42,599 nt of DNA from Symsagittifera roscoffensis (taxonomy: Eukaryota; Xenacoelomorpha; Acoela; Convolutidae), in the NCBI RefSeq assembly GCF_963678635.1, contig NW_026971585.1, positions 1 to 42,599 on the forward strand. The letters are read 5' to 3'. This document shows positions 1 to 12,471 of the stretch, one piece after another. The notes beneath the pieces were generated by a model. That model was not told where the DNA came from, did no database searches, and saw nothing but the letters and a program-made list of their open reading frames with translations. A program made the position numbers and the translations under genes. Every line of letters begins with the position of its first letter. The stretch's first letter is position 1.

Positions 1-3000
1 CATTCGACCAGGGCCAAGAGGTTAGTATCTTATGCAATCATATATATATGATCAAAGGAGAAAGATTGAGGTCCCGCAGTCTTACACTATTAAAGTGATT
101 CAAAAATGGATTAAAGTTGTATTACAAAAAATTCTAAAGGGAATAACTGTTTCAATAAAAGAACTTTGTACTGCCCACACTTCTTGTACTGCCCAATTAA
201 CGTATAGAAAACATTTTTTTGATATTTCGCCAGGCGCCGATCTAGGAACTTATTGAGCAGGCTAAGATTTTGAAAAAAAGTTTTGCAAATGTTGTTGACC
301 TTTTTTTAGGTAGACCAAATTGTTTTTCTGAGCTCTCCCAAATAACTATAAAGACCCTGATTTCTTAGTTTTGCTTAAAAAAATCTTGTTTTTTTTTGGC
401 GCGCGCTCCTCTCTCACAATTAGTACAGCTTGCCAAAGCCTCCTTTAGAAAAATTTATAAAATAATATAAAAATAGAAATTTCGCTAAAAAGATAATTTG
501 GTTTACTGTAGGCGCAATGAAGTATACTTGTACAACTTCGTGCGGTTCAAAGTTACGTAATTCTGCGTAGCTTCTCTATCAAGCAATTTTGTTGCAATAA
601 TAAAATCTAAACTAATTAAAACTGAGCACTTCGGGTTGCCATCTCGCTTTATCAAGTTTTTAGAGGAGTTTGCAGCAATATCAGCTCCTCGTTTAGTACC
701 ACATACTCCCTGAAAACTCCCCAAAAAATTGCCGGTCTGCAAGAGTTTTGCTTGCCGGCTATTTAGACATGATGTGCATGGCTTAATTCCGATGGCAATT
801 GTTTGCAAAGCTCCGTCTCTTTTTATGAGGGCGACAAGTTGTGTTTCAAAAAAGGAAAACTATTTAGGTACTTTACTTTCTCCTATAAGGTTTAGAATCT
901 TGATAAGCGATTTCAACAATTTTTCCCGTTAGGAATATTTTTTTCAATGTTTTGGGTACTTAGATACCATTTTCTTACAATTAGTGTAGAAAAGGTGCAA
1001 TCTTCTCATCTGAAGCGGCAAGCGTCAATTCTCTCTTTCTGTTTTCCTTGCTGCTGAATGGCTCAACTCTCGTCTCGAGGAACGGGAAGGGGGTTGAAGC
1101 AGTGAGACAAAAAAGGCTTTTGTTTTTGTTTATGAGAAAACGCATTTCTTTTGCTTGCTTATGAACATTTTTTTTCAGTTTTTCAAGAATAAAACAACAG
1201 AAACGTCAGAAAAGCCAGCCAAATTGGACCATTTTTGTCATTGTAGAAAATATCTTTCGCTTTATTGGAAAGTCTTTCTGGGAAAAAAACATTCAATTCA
1301 TTAGGTACGCTCTTGAGGACTTGAAGAGTAGAAAGGGCTGTAATTTAGATTAATATCTTGCACTAAACCATTATCAATTGAAGCAATATTGACAGATTTC
1401 ACATAGGATATTGAGTCCATGATATTGATATGATACCAATTAGAACAAGAATTTTATCTCCTGCAACTCCAAATCTTGAAAGCGCTGCGTAAGGGTAAAA
1501 AAATTCTGACCGAAACAAAGGGATTCAACTAATCAATAATAAAAAAAATGGAATTTTTTAGATGAAAAAAAAAAATAGAAAATTATTTTCCGGAAAAATA
1601 CAAAATCTATAATACTCGCAGACAAGGAAAAATCTCAACCGAGCTAGGAAGTTCCCGCGGTGAACCACCATACTCCCCATATCAGGAACTCCTTCCCCCA
1701 GTCTAGAGACCTACTTGACTGACCTGTCTCTTGAATACCTCAAGGACAGGCACAAAAATTGAAAATATCAAGTGTATTTAGTGAGTTTATCACTACAATT
1801 AGGCTAGTTGTTTTAAGTTTACATGAGCCAAAAGCAAATGACCACAGTTAAGTTTTTTTTGACTTTAACACGTGTTTCAAAGAGGTGAGCTTTGATATTT
1901 TCCTTTTAACCCATGTAAAAAGTTTTGCCTATCATCCCAATAAAAACTGTCCAAAATTGTCCTGAAAATAGGATTTAATTTAAGCATCAGCATTCAAAGT
2001 GAATTTAAGCTGAATTCAAACTGAATTTAAGCAAATAATATATGAGTTGGCGCTTAATTTTGTCCACTAGTGTAACACAGAATGTTCCGACTATATTCAG
2101 ACCATAGAAAAGACTTTTCTTTTCCTCCTCAAATTAGTGACATTATTAGTGGGAGGTGTGATTCCAAAACTACTTGATCGCGCAGGGAAGGAATGAATTA
2201 AGCATGATCGACATGCGTAATTTGTTTTCAAAAAATGAGTATCAAACAAAAAAACCAAATTTTTTTATAAAAAATATTCTCAGTTTTTATACAACAGTAT
2301 TTTTAAATTTGAAACATTGTGTGCCAAAAAAAAGTTTTCTTAGTTGTAGATATAGTTAAAATAAAATTAATAATTTAGAAAAAAAATAGATAATTTCCGC
2401 TAAAAAAACTGTTAATTTCCATTTGTTAAAAAATTTGTTAATTTCCAAACGTTTTTCAATCGCACTTTTTGTTCGAAACTAAATTCCAAACCAGATTTTC
2501 TCGACAATGAGAGATCTTTTTAGAAGTTTTTTAATAACTCAACTTAACTGTTTCTGCGATGAGTTTTTGTGGTAGCTGATTTTGCGTGAAAAAATCTGAA
2601 AGATACAAGATCACAACTCGTCCCGACTTTCAATGGTCAAAACAACAATCAGCCGGTTGCTGTGCAATTAGCAAAAAAATCGTGACCACAAAAAGTTATT
2701 TTCTTTTGCGGATTGTAGATTTTTTCTGATGATTTTTTTTGTTCTTTTTTCAGATCATTTGAAAAATGGTGGCAACTTTGATGGGATTCGAGCTTTTTAG
2801 TTTTCTGTTTTTTTTGCACGCAAAATCAGCAACCAAATATAATTATTGGAGTGAATTGATTAATATATCATTTTGAAGCCATTTTGTCGTGATACGAACG
2901 ACATTGAAAATTGTCCGAAAAATATTCCCAACGCCCATAAAAACCTGTTTGAAACTTTAAATTTTTCATCTAATTTCGAACAGGTCAAGCAAGCTCACAA

Positions 3001-4483
3001 GCTTATGAAAGCTTTAAAATTTACATTGAAACAATTGAAAGGTTAAAAGTTTTTAATGCTTGATTCACACCAACTGACCTTAGTCGAGAAAAACATCTGC
3101 ATTAAAGAAACACAGAAATCATTTGACAAAAAACAAAGACTTGTATCTAATCAGAATAGGAGTTTTGGCATGCTACAGCAAATTTTTAGGAACTAAGAAC
3201 CATGATGTACATTCAGTTTATCAATAACAACCGAAATTTTACACAGCTCAGCGGTTTTGCATTTAGCAGTTCTTTGCGACAGGAGTCGTCTCTTAGTGAG
3301 GCTAAGTTTATAAGGTCACGCTTGAAATTGATTTTTATTTTGGGACAAGAGTTTCGAAACTGACACAAGATTCTATTGCAATGCAAATCTGTTGTCTGTC
3401 CTAGAAAGCATTGCTCAAACTTTTCTGTTTTTGGTCTTAAGCTTTTTTTCCCGGACTCAGTCAGTACGTTTTAAAGGTCACGGAGGACTAGCTTATAGTC
3501 ATAGCTGAGATTTTCATCATCTGAATACCAAACGTTGATGTTTTCACTAGAACCTGTACTGTTTGAACAAACAGCGGTGGAGCATTGGGTTCAATTTTTG
3601 CGTTCCGTCCTCTTACATAATAACCGAAACTCCGTTAAAATGTAATTTGGTTTACTGTAGGCGCAATGAGTATATTTGTACAAATTCGGGCGGTTGAAAA
3701 ACCGAGCTACTTTGATTGAATTCGAGCTTTTTTAATTTTTTAGTTTTTTTGCACGCAAAATCAGCATCCAAATATAATTATAGGAGTGAAATGATTAAAA
3801 TATCATTTTGAAGCCTTTCTTGTCGTGATACGAACGACATTGAAAGTTTCCGAAAAGTATTCCCAATGCCCAGAAAAACTTGTTTGAAACTTTAAATTTT
3901 TCATCTGATTTCGAGCAGGTAAAGCAAGCTAACAAGCTTATCAAAGCTTTAAAATTACTATGAAAAACTTGAAAGGTTAAAAGCACACAGTGCTTGAATT
4001 AGACCAATTGACTATAGTTTAACTCGAGTAAAAGTTTCCTAAGTTTTAAGCACCTTTCGGAAGCAAAACATAAAAAATCAAACAAAAACAAAAAAATTGG
4101 AGTGTCTGATACTTTTTGATTTTTTTAGCCTTTTTTGTAAAGTCATTTTTCAGCTAAAAAACTTTCTGTATGGCTCATTTTGCAATAAAACCGAGTTTTC
4201 CTAGACTCTAGTTTTTTTTTCAGATCATTATATTAGACCCCGCAGAAAAAAAGCTTCTTTGTTGTAATTTTATAAGACTGGACAGAGCTGCTTTTTTTTG
4301 TCTAAGACTGAAGGTTCTGCAGGAGTAAATGAGACAGTTATAGAGATGTTTCACTCGCCTAATAAAATTGTTATCTGTTTTTTTTGCAATCAGTTTCTTG
4401 AAACCTGACATTCGTCTCTTGATTATCGTCGGATGATTTCGCTGGCTTCAGGAGATTCTCGATAGTCCTTTACTTGGTTCTGA
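1..4483. repeat. Array unit 1 (full length, 4483 bp)
   Basis: Complete module set. The head is about 1-547, with the MITE left part from 231. The S block is about 548-715 and M about 716-2812. P' at about 2813-3090 is a diverged copy of the start of tail P (about 3745-4016). R is about 3117-3641, a direct repeat of a head sequence lies at 3642-3694, and tail P is 3695-4483. Compared with unit 3 it lacks about 40 bp near 2540, at a short AATAAC direct repeat. Several 60-100-codon frames occur but drift without codon constraint. Confidence 0.85.
231..450 (+). mobile_element. MITE left part fixed inside array unit 1 (repeated in every unit)
   Basis: CAGGCGCCGATCTAGGA at 231 is the MITE left terminus. 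It is followed by TAGGTAGACCAAATTG, CTGAGCTCTCCCAAATAACT and GGCGCGCGCTCC. It is preceded by ATATTTCGC, matching the target site of the complete copy at 21791-22218. The same fragment recurs at the equivalent place in units 2-7 (starting near 4713, 6039, 10552, 12700, 14770 and 18284). The right half and terminus are missing, so the units descend from one MITE-containing ancestor. Confidence 0.75.
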
Positions 4484-5808
4484 CATTCGACCAGGGCCAA
4501 GAGGGTTAGTATCTTATGCAATCATATTTTATGATCAAAGGAGAAAGATTGAGGTCCTGCAGTCTTACACTATTAAAGTGATTCAAAAATGGATTAAAGT
4601 TGTTTACAAAAAATTCTAAAGGGAATAACTGTTTCAATAAAAGAACTTTGTACTGCCCACACTTCTTGTACTGCCCAATTAATGTAAAGAAAACATTTTT
4701 TCGATATTTCGCCAGGCGCCGAACTAGGAATTTTTTTAGGAGGGTAGGATTTTGAAAAAAAGTTTTGCAAACGTTTTTGACCTTTTTTTAGGTCGACCAA
4801 ATCGTTTTTCTGAGCTCTCCCAAATAACTATAAAGACCCTGATTTCTTAGTTTTGCTAAAAAAATCTTGTTTTTTTTGGCGCGCGCTCCCCTCTCAAAAT
4901 TAGTACAGCTTGCCGCAGCCTCCTTTAGAAAAATTTATAAAATAATATAAAAAAAGAAATTCCGCTAAAATGGTAATTTGGTTTACTGTAAGCGCAATGA
5001 GTATAATTGTACAACTTCGGGCGGTTGAAAAACCAAGCAACTTTGATTGAACTCGAGCTTTTTAGTTTTTTAGTTTTTTTGCACGCAAAATCAGCATCCA
5101 AATATATTTATAGGAGTGAAATGATTAATATATCTTTTTGAAGCCTTTCTTGTCGTGATACGAACGACATTGAAAATTGTCCGAAAAGTATTCCCAATGC
5201 CCAGAAAAACCTGTTTGAAACTTTAAGTTTTTCATCTAACTTCGAGCAGGTAAAGCAAGCTAACAAGCGTTTCAAAGCTTTAAAATTACTTTGAAAAACT
5301 TGAAAGGTTAAAAGCACACAGTGCTTGATTTATACCAAATGACCTTAGTTTAACTCGAGTAAAAGTTTCCTAAGTTTTTAGCACCTTTCGGAAGCAAAAC
5401 ATAAAAAATCAAACAAAAACAAAAAAATTGGAGTGTCTGATACTTTTTGATTTTTTAAGTCTTTTTTGTAAAGTCATTTTTTAACTAAAAACTTTCTGTA
5501 TGGCTCATTTTGCAATAAAACCGAGTTTTCTTAGACTCTAGTTTTTTTTCAGATCATGATATTAGACCCCGCAGAAAAAGGCTTCTTTGCTGTAATTTTA
5601 TAAGACTGGACAGAGCTGCTTTTTTTTGTCTAAGACTGAAGGTTCTGCAGGAGTAAATGAGACAGTTATAGAGATGTTTCACTCGCCTAACAAAATAGTT
5701 ATCTTTTTTTGCAATCAGCTTCTTGAAATCTGACATTCGTCTCCTGATTATCGTCGGATGATTTCGCTGGCTTCAGGAGATTCTCGATAGTCCTTTACTT
5801 GGTTCTGA
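4484..5808. repeat. Array unit 2 (deleted, 1325 bp)
   Basis: Contains only the head (4484 to about 4975) and tail P (about 5030-5808). The junction lies within the AATTTGGTTTACTGTARGCG block, which occurs twice in full units (494-547 and 3645-3694 in unit 1). Left of the block the sequence is head-type; right of it (GGGCGGTTGAAAAACC) it is R-end type. This is the signature of a deletion of about 3.1 kb by homologous recombination between internal direct repeats. Confidence 0.85.
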
Positions 5809-8800
5809 CATTCGACCAGGGCCAAGAGGGTTAGTATCTTATGCAATCATATATAAATTATCAGAGGAGAAAGATTGAGGTCCCGTAGTCTTACACTATT
5901 ATAGTGATTCAAAAACAGATTAAAGTTGTAATACAAAAAATTCTAAAGGGAATAACTGTTTCAATAAAAGAGCTTTGTACTGCCCACACTTCTTGTACTG
6001 CCCAATTATTGTATAGAAAGCACTTTTTGATATTTCGCCAGGCGCCGATCTAGGAACTTATTGAGCAGGCTAAGATTTTGAAAAAAAGTTTTGCAAATGT
6101 TGTTGACCTTTTTTTAGGTCGACCAAATTGTTTTTCTGAGCTCTCCCAAATAATTATAAAGACCTTGATTTCTTAGTTTTGCTAAAAAAATCTTGTTTTT
6201 TTTTGGCGCGCGCTCCCCTCTCACAATTAGTACAGCTTGCCAAAGCCTCCTTTAGAAAAGTTTATAAAATAATTTAATATTAGAAATTCCGCTAAAATGG
6301 TAATTTGGTTTACTGTAGGCGCAATGAGTATACTTGTACAACTTCGGGCGGTTCAAAGTTACGTAATTCTGCGTAGTTTCTCTATCAAGCAAAATCGTTG
6401 CAGTAACAAAATCTAAACTAATTAAAACTGAGCACATCGGGTTGTCATTTTGCTTTATCAAGTTTTTAGAGGAGTTTGCAGCAATAGCAGCTCCTCGTTT
6501 AGTACCACATACTCCCTGAAAACTCCCCAAAAAAATGCCCGTCTGCGAGAGTTTTGCTTGCCGGCTATTTAGACGCGATGTGCATGGCGTTTTTCCGACG
6601 GCAATTGTTTGCAAACCTCCGTATTTTTTTATGAGGGCGACAAGATGTGTTTCAAAAAAGGAAAACTATTTAGGTACTTTACTTTCTCCTATAAGGTTTA
6701 GAAGCTTGATAAGCGATTTCAACAATTTTTCCCGTTAGGAATATTTTTTAAATTTTTTGGGTACTTAGATACCAATTTCTTACAATTAGTGTAGAAAAGG
6801 AGCAATCTTCTCATATAGCCTCAATTCTCTCTTTCTATTTTCCTTGCTGCTGAATGGCTCAACTCTCTGCTCGAGATTTGTCTGGTGCGTGCTTGAGGAA
6901 CGGGAAGGGGGTTGAAGCACTGAGACAAAAAAGGCTTTTGTTTTTGTTTATGAGAAAACGCATTTCTTTTGCTTGCTTATGAACATTTTTTTTCAGTTTT
7001 TCAAGAATAAAACAACAGAAACGTCAGAAAAGCCAGCCAAATTGGACCACTTTTTTCTTTGTAGAAAATATCTATCGCTTTATCGGAAAATCTTTCTGGG
7101 AAGAAAACATGCAATTCATTAGGTACGCTCTTGAGGACTTGAAGAGTAGAAAGGACTGTAATTTAGATTAATATCTCACATTAAACCATTATCAATTGAA
7201 GCAATATTGACAGATTTCACATAGGATATTGAGTCCATGATATTGATATGATACCAATTAGAACAAGAATTTTATCTACTGCAATTCCAAATCTTGACGG
7301 CGATGCGTAAGGGTTAAAAAAATTCTGACCGACACAAAGGGATTGAAATAATCAATAATAAGAAAAATGGAATTTTATAGATGGAAAAAAAAGAAAATTA
7401 TTTTCCGGAAAAATACAAAATCTATAAAACTCGCAGACAAGGAAAAATCTCAACCGAGCTAGGAAGTTCCCGCGGTGAACCACCAGACTCCCCATATCAG
7501 GAACTCCTTCCCCCAGACTAGAGACCTACTTGAATGACCTGTCTCTTGAATACCTCAAGGAGAGGCACAAAAATTGAAAATATCAAGTGTGTTTAGTGAG
7601 TTTATCACTACAATTAGGCTAATTGTTTTAAGTTTACATAAGCCAAAAGCAAATGACCACAGTTAAGTTTTTTTGACTTTAACACGTGTTTCAAAGAGGT
7701 GAGCTTTGATATTTTCGTTTTAACCCATGTAAAAAGTTTTGCCTATCATCCCAATAAAAACTGTCCAAAATTGTCCTTAAAATAGGATTTAATTTAAGCA
7801 TCAGCATTTAAAGTAGCATCTGAATTTAAGCACATAAAATATGAGTTGGCGCTTAATTTTGTCCACTAGTGTAACACAGAATGTTCCGACCATATTCAGA
7901 CCATAGATAAGACTTTTTTTTTCCTCCTCAATTTAGTGTCATTCTAAGTGGGAGGTGTGATTCCAAAACTACTTGATCGCGCACGGAAGAAATGAATTAA
8001 GCATGATCGACATGCTTAATTTGTTTTCAAAAAATGAGTATCAAACAAAAAACCAAAGGTTTTTTATAAAAATTATTCTCAATTTTTATACAACAGTATT
8101 TTTAAATTTGAAACATTGTGTGCCAAAAAATTTTTTCTTAGTTGTAGATATAGTTAAAATATAATTAATAATTTAGAAAAAAAATTGATAATTTCCGCTA
8201 AAAAAGTTGTTAATTTCCAATTGTTAAAAAATTTGTTAATTTCCAAACGTTTTTCAATCGCGCTTTTTGTTCGAAACTAACCTCTAAGCCAGATTTTCTC
8301 GACAATGAGAGATCTTCTTAGAAGTTTTTTAATAACAATTGACTCACGACTGAAAGAGCTTTAACATGGTTTACCACTCAACTTAACTGTTTCTGCGATG
8401 AGTTTTTGTGGTAGCTAATTTTGCGTGAAAGAATCTAAAAGATACAAGAACACAACTCGTCCCGACCTTCAATGGTCGAAACAACAATCAGCCGGTTGCT
8501 GTGCAATTAGCAAAAAAATCGTGACCACAAAAAGTTATTTTCTTTTGCGGATTGTAGATTTTTTCTGATGATTTTTTTTGTTCTTTTTTCAGATCATTTG
8601 AAAAATGGTGGCAACTTTGATGGGATTCGAGCTTTTTAGTTTTCTGTTTTTTTTGCACGCAAAATCAGCAACCAAATATAATTATTGGAGTGAATTGATT
8701 AATATATCATTTTGAAGCCATTTTGTCGTGATACGAACGACATTGAAAATTGTCCGAAAAATATTCCCAACGCCCATAAAAACCTGTTTGAAACTTTAAA

Positions 8801-10324
8801 TTTTTCATCTAATTTCGAACAGGTCAAGCAAGCTCACAAGCTTATGAAAGCTTTAAAATTTACATTGAAACAATTGAAAGGTTAAAAGTTTTTAATGCTT
8901 GATTCACACCAACTGACCTTAGTCGAGAAAAACATCTGCATTAAAGAAACACAGAAATCATTTGACAAAAAACAAAGACTTGTATCTAGTCAGAATAGGA
9001 GTTTTGGCATGCTACAGCAAATTTTTAGGAACTAAGAACCATGATGTACATTCAGTTTATCAATAACAACCGAAATTTTACACAGCTCAGCGGTTTTGCA
9101 TTTAGCAGTTCTTTGCGACAGGAGTCGTCTCTAAGTGAGGCTAAGTTTATAAGGTCACGCTTGAAATTGATTTTTATTTTGGGACAAGAGTTTCGAAACT
9201 GACACAAGATTCTATTGCAATGCAAACCTGTGGTCTGTCCTTGAAAGCATTGCTCACATTTTTCTGTTTTTGGTCTAAAGCTTTTTTTTCAGGACTCAGT
9301 CAGTACGTTTTTAAGGTCACGGAGCACTAGCTTAAAGTCATAGCTTAGATTTTTATCATCTGATTATCAAACGTTGATGTTTTCACTAGAACCTGTACTG
9401 TTTGAACAAACAGCGGTGGAGCATTGGGTTCGATTTTTGCGTTCCGTACTCTTACATAATAATAGAAACTCCGTTTAAAATGTAATTTGGTTTACTGTAG
9501 GCGCAATGGGTATATTTGTACAACTTCGGGCGGTTGAAAAACCGAGCAACTTCGATTGAATTCGAGCTTTTTAGTTTTTTAGTTTTTTTTGCACGCAAAA
9601 TCAGCATCCAAATATAATAATAGGAGTGAAATGATTAAAATATCATTTTGAAGCCTTTCTTGTCGTGATACGAACACATTGGAAGTTGTCCGAAAAGTAT
9701 TCTCAATGCCCAGAAAAATCAGTTTGAAACTTTAAATTTTTCATCTAATTTCGAGCAGGTAAAGCAAGCTAACAAGCTTATAAAAGCTTTAAAATTACTA
9801 TGAAAAATTTGAAAGGTTAAAATCACACAGTGCTTGATTTATACCAATTGACCTGAGTTTAACTCGAGTAAGAGTTTCCTAAGTTTTTAGCACCTTTTCG
9901 GAAGCGAAACATAAAAAATTAAACAAAAGTGAAAAAATTGGAGTGTCTGATACTTTTTTGATTTTTTTTAGTCTTTTTTGTAAAGTCATTTTTCAACTAA
10001 AAAACTTTCTGTATGGCTCATTTTGCAATAAAACCGAGTTTTCCTAGACTCTAGTTTTTTTTCAGATCATTATATTAGACCCCGCAGAAAGAAGGCTTCT
10101 TTGTTGTAACTTTATAAGAATGGATAGAGCTGCTTTTTTTGTCTAAGACTGAAGGTTCTGCAGGAGTAAATGAGACAGTTATAGAGATGTTTCACTCGCC
10201 TAATTAAATTGTTATCTGTTTTTTTTGCAATCAGCTTCTTGAAATCTGACATTCGTCTCTTGATTATCGTCGGATGATTTTGCTGGCTTCAGGAGATTCT
10301 CGATAGTCCTTTACTTGGTTCTGA
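5809..10324. repeat. Array unit 3 (full length, 4516 bp)
   Basis: Same module order as unit 1. The block at about 8480-9125 is almost letter-for-letter identical to about 2650-3300 in unit 1, covering the end of M, P' and part of R. Flanking stretches of the two units differ every few tens of bases. That pattern suggests recent conversion or exchange between the two full-length units. Confidence 0.85.
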
Positions 10325-12471
10325 CATTCGACCAGGGCCAAGAGGGTTAGTATCTTATGCAATCATACATATATGATCAGAGGAGAAAGATTGAGGTCCC
10401 GCAGTCTTACAATATTATAGTGATTCAAAAATAGATTAAAGTTGTAATACAAAAAATTCTAAAGGGAATAACTGTTTCAATAAAAGAGCTTTGTACTGCC
10501 CACACTTCTTGTACTGCCCAATTATTGTATAAAAAGCATTTTTTTGATATTTTGACCGGCGCCGATCTAGGAAATTATTGAGGAGGGTAGGATTTTGAAA
10601 AAAAAATTTTGCCAATGTTGTTGACCTTTTTTTAGGTCGACCAAATTGTTTTTCTGAGCTTTCCCAAATAACTGTAAAGATCCTGATTTCTTAGTTTTGC
10701 AAACTGTTTTTTTTTGGCGTGTGCTCCCCTCTCACAATTAGTACAGCTTGACAAAGCCTCCTTTAGGAAAATTTCTAAAAAATTATAAAAATAGAAATTC
10801 CGCTAAAAAGGTAATTTGGTTTACTGTAGGCGCAGTGAGTATATTTTTACAACTTCGGGCGGTTCAAAATTACGTAATTCTGCGTAGTCTCTCTATCAAG
10901 CAAAATAGTTGCAATAATAAAATTCCAACTAATTAAAACTGAGCACTTTGGGTTGTCACCTCGCTTTATCAAGTTTTTAGAAGAGTTTGCAGCAATAGCA
11001 GCTCCTCGTTTAGTACCACATACTCCCTGACAATTATTAATCATTTTTACTTCTGTTTCTTGCACAAGAAATAGACCAAAATTTGGTTGTATCTTCCAAA
11101 AAAATCATTTGGCAAAAAACAAAGACTTGCATCTAGTCAGAATAGGAGTTTCGGCATGCTACAGCAAATTTGTAGGAACTAAGAACGATGATGTACATTC
11201 AGTTTATCTATAACAACCGAAATTTTACACTGCTCAGCGGTTTTGCATCAGCAGTTCTTTGCGACAGGAGTCGTCTCTTGGTGAGGCTAAGTTTATAAAG
11301 TCACGCTTGAAATTGATTTTTATTTTGGGACAAGAGTTTCGAAACTGACACAAGATTCTATTGCAATGCAAACCTGTGGTTTGTCCTAGAAAGCATTGCT
11401 CACATTTTTCTGTTTTTGGTCTTATGCTTTTTTTCCGGACTCAGTCAATACGTTTTTAAGGTCACGGAGCACTAGCTTATAGTCATAGCTTAGATTTTCA
11501 TCATCTGAATACCAAACGTTGATGTTTTCACTATAACCTGTACTTTTTGAACAAACAGCGGTGGATCATTGGGTTCGATTTTTGCGTTCCGTCCTCTTAC
11601 ATAATAATAGAAACTCCGTTAAAAATGTAATTTGGTTTACTGTAGGCGTAATGAGTATATTTGTACAACTTCGGGCGGTTGAAAAACCGAGCAATTTTGA
11701 TTGAGTTCTAGCTTTTTAGATTTTTAGTTTTTTTTGCACGCAAAATCAGCATCCAAATATAATTATAGGAGTGAAATGATTAATATATCATTTTGAAGCC
11801 TTTCTTGTCGTGATACGAACGACATTGAACGTTGTCCGAAAAGTATTCCTAATGCCCAGAAAAACCTGTTTGAAACTTTAATTTTTTCATCTAATTTCGA
11901 GCAGGTAAAGCAAGCTAACAACCTTATCAAAACTTTAAAATTACTATGAAAAACTTGAAAGTTTAAAAGCACTCAGTGCTTGATTTATACCAATTGACCT
12001 TAGTTTAACTCGAGTAAAAGTTTCCGAAGTTTTTAGCACTTTTTCGGAAGCAAAACATAAAAAAAACAAACAAAAACGAAAAAATTGGAGTGTCTGATAC
12101 TTTTTTGATTTTTTTAAGTCTTTTTTGTAAAGTAATTTTTCAACTGAAAAACTTTCTGTATGGCTCATTTTGCATTAAAACCGAGTTTTCCTAGACTCTA
12201 GTTTTTTTTCAGATCATTATATTAGACCCCGCAGAAAAAGGCTTCTTTGTTGTAATTTTATAAGACTGGACAGAGCAGCTTTTTTTTGTCTAAGACTGAA
12301 GGTTCTGCAGGAGTAAATGAGACAGTTATAGAGATGTTTCACTCGCCTAATAAAATTGTTATCTGTTTTTTTTGCAATCAGCTTCTTGAAATCTGACAAT
12401 CGTCTCTTGATTATCGTCGGATAATTTCGCTGGCTTCAGGAGATTCTCGATAGTCCTTTACTTGGTTCTGA
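10325..12471. repeat. Array unit 4 (no M/P' module, 2147 bp)
   Basis: Head and S block run to the CACATACTCCCTGA motif (about 11029). The unit then passes through a short segment (TGCACAAGAAATAGACC) that full units lack and enters R at about 11105, followed by tail P. M and P' are absent. Unit 5 shares this arrangement and the private linker, so 4 and 5 form a subfamily. Confidence 0.85.
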
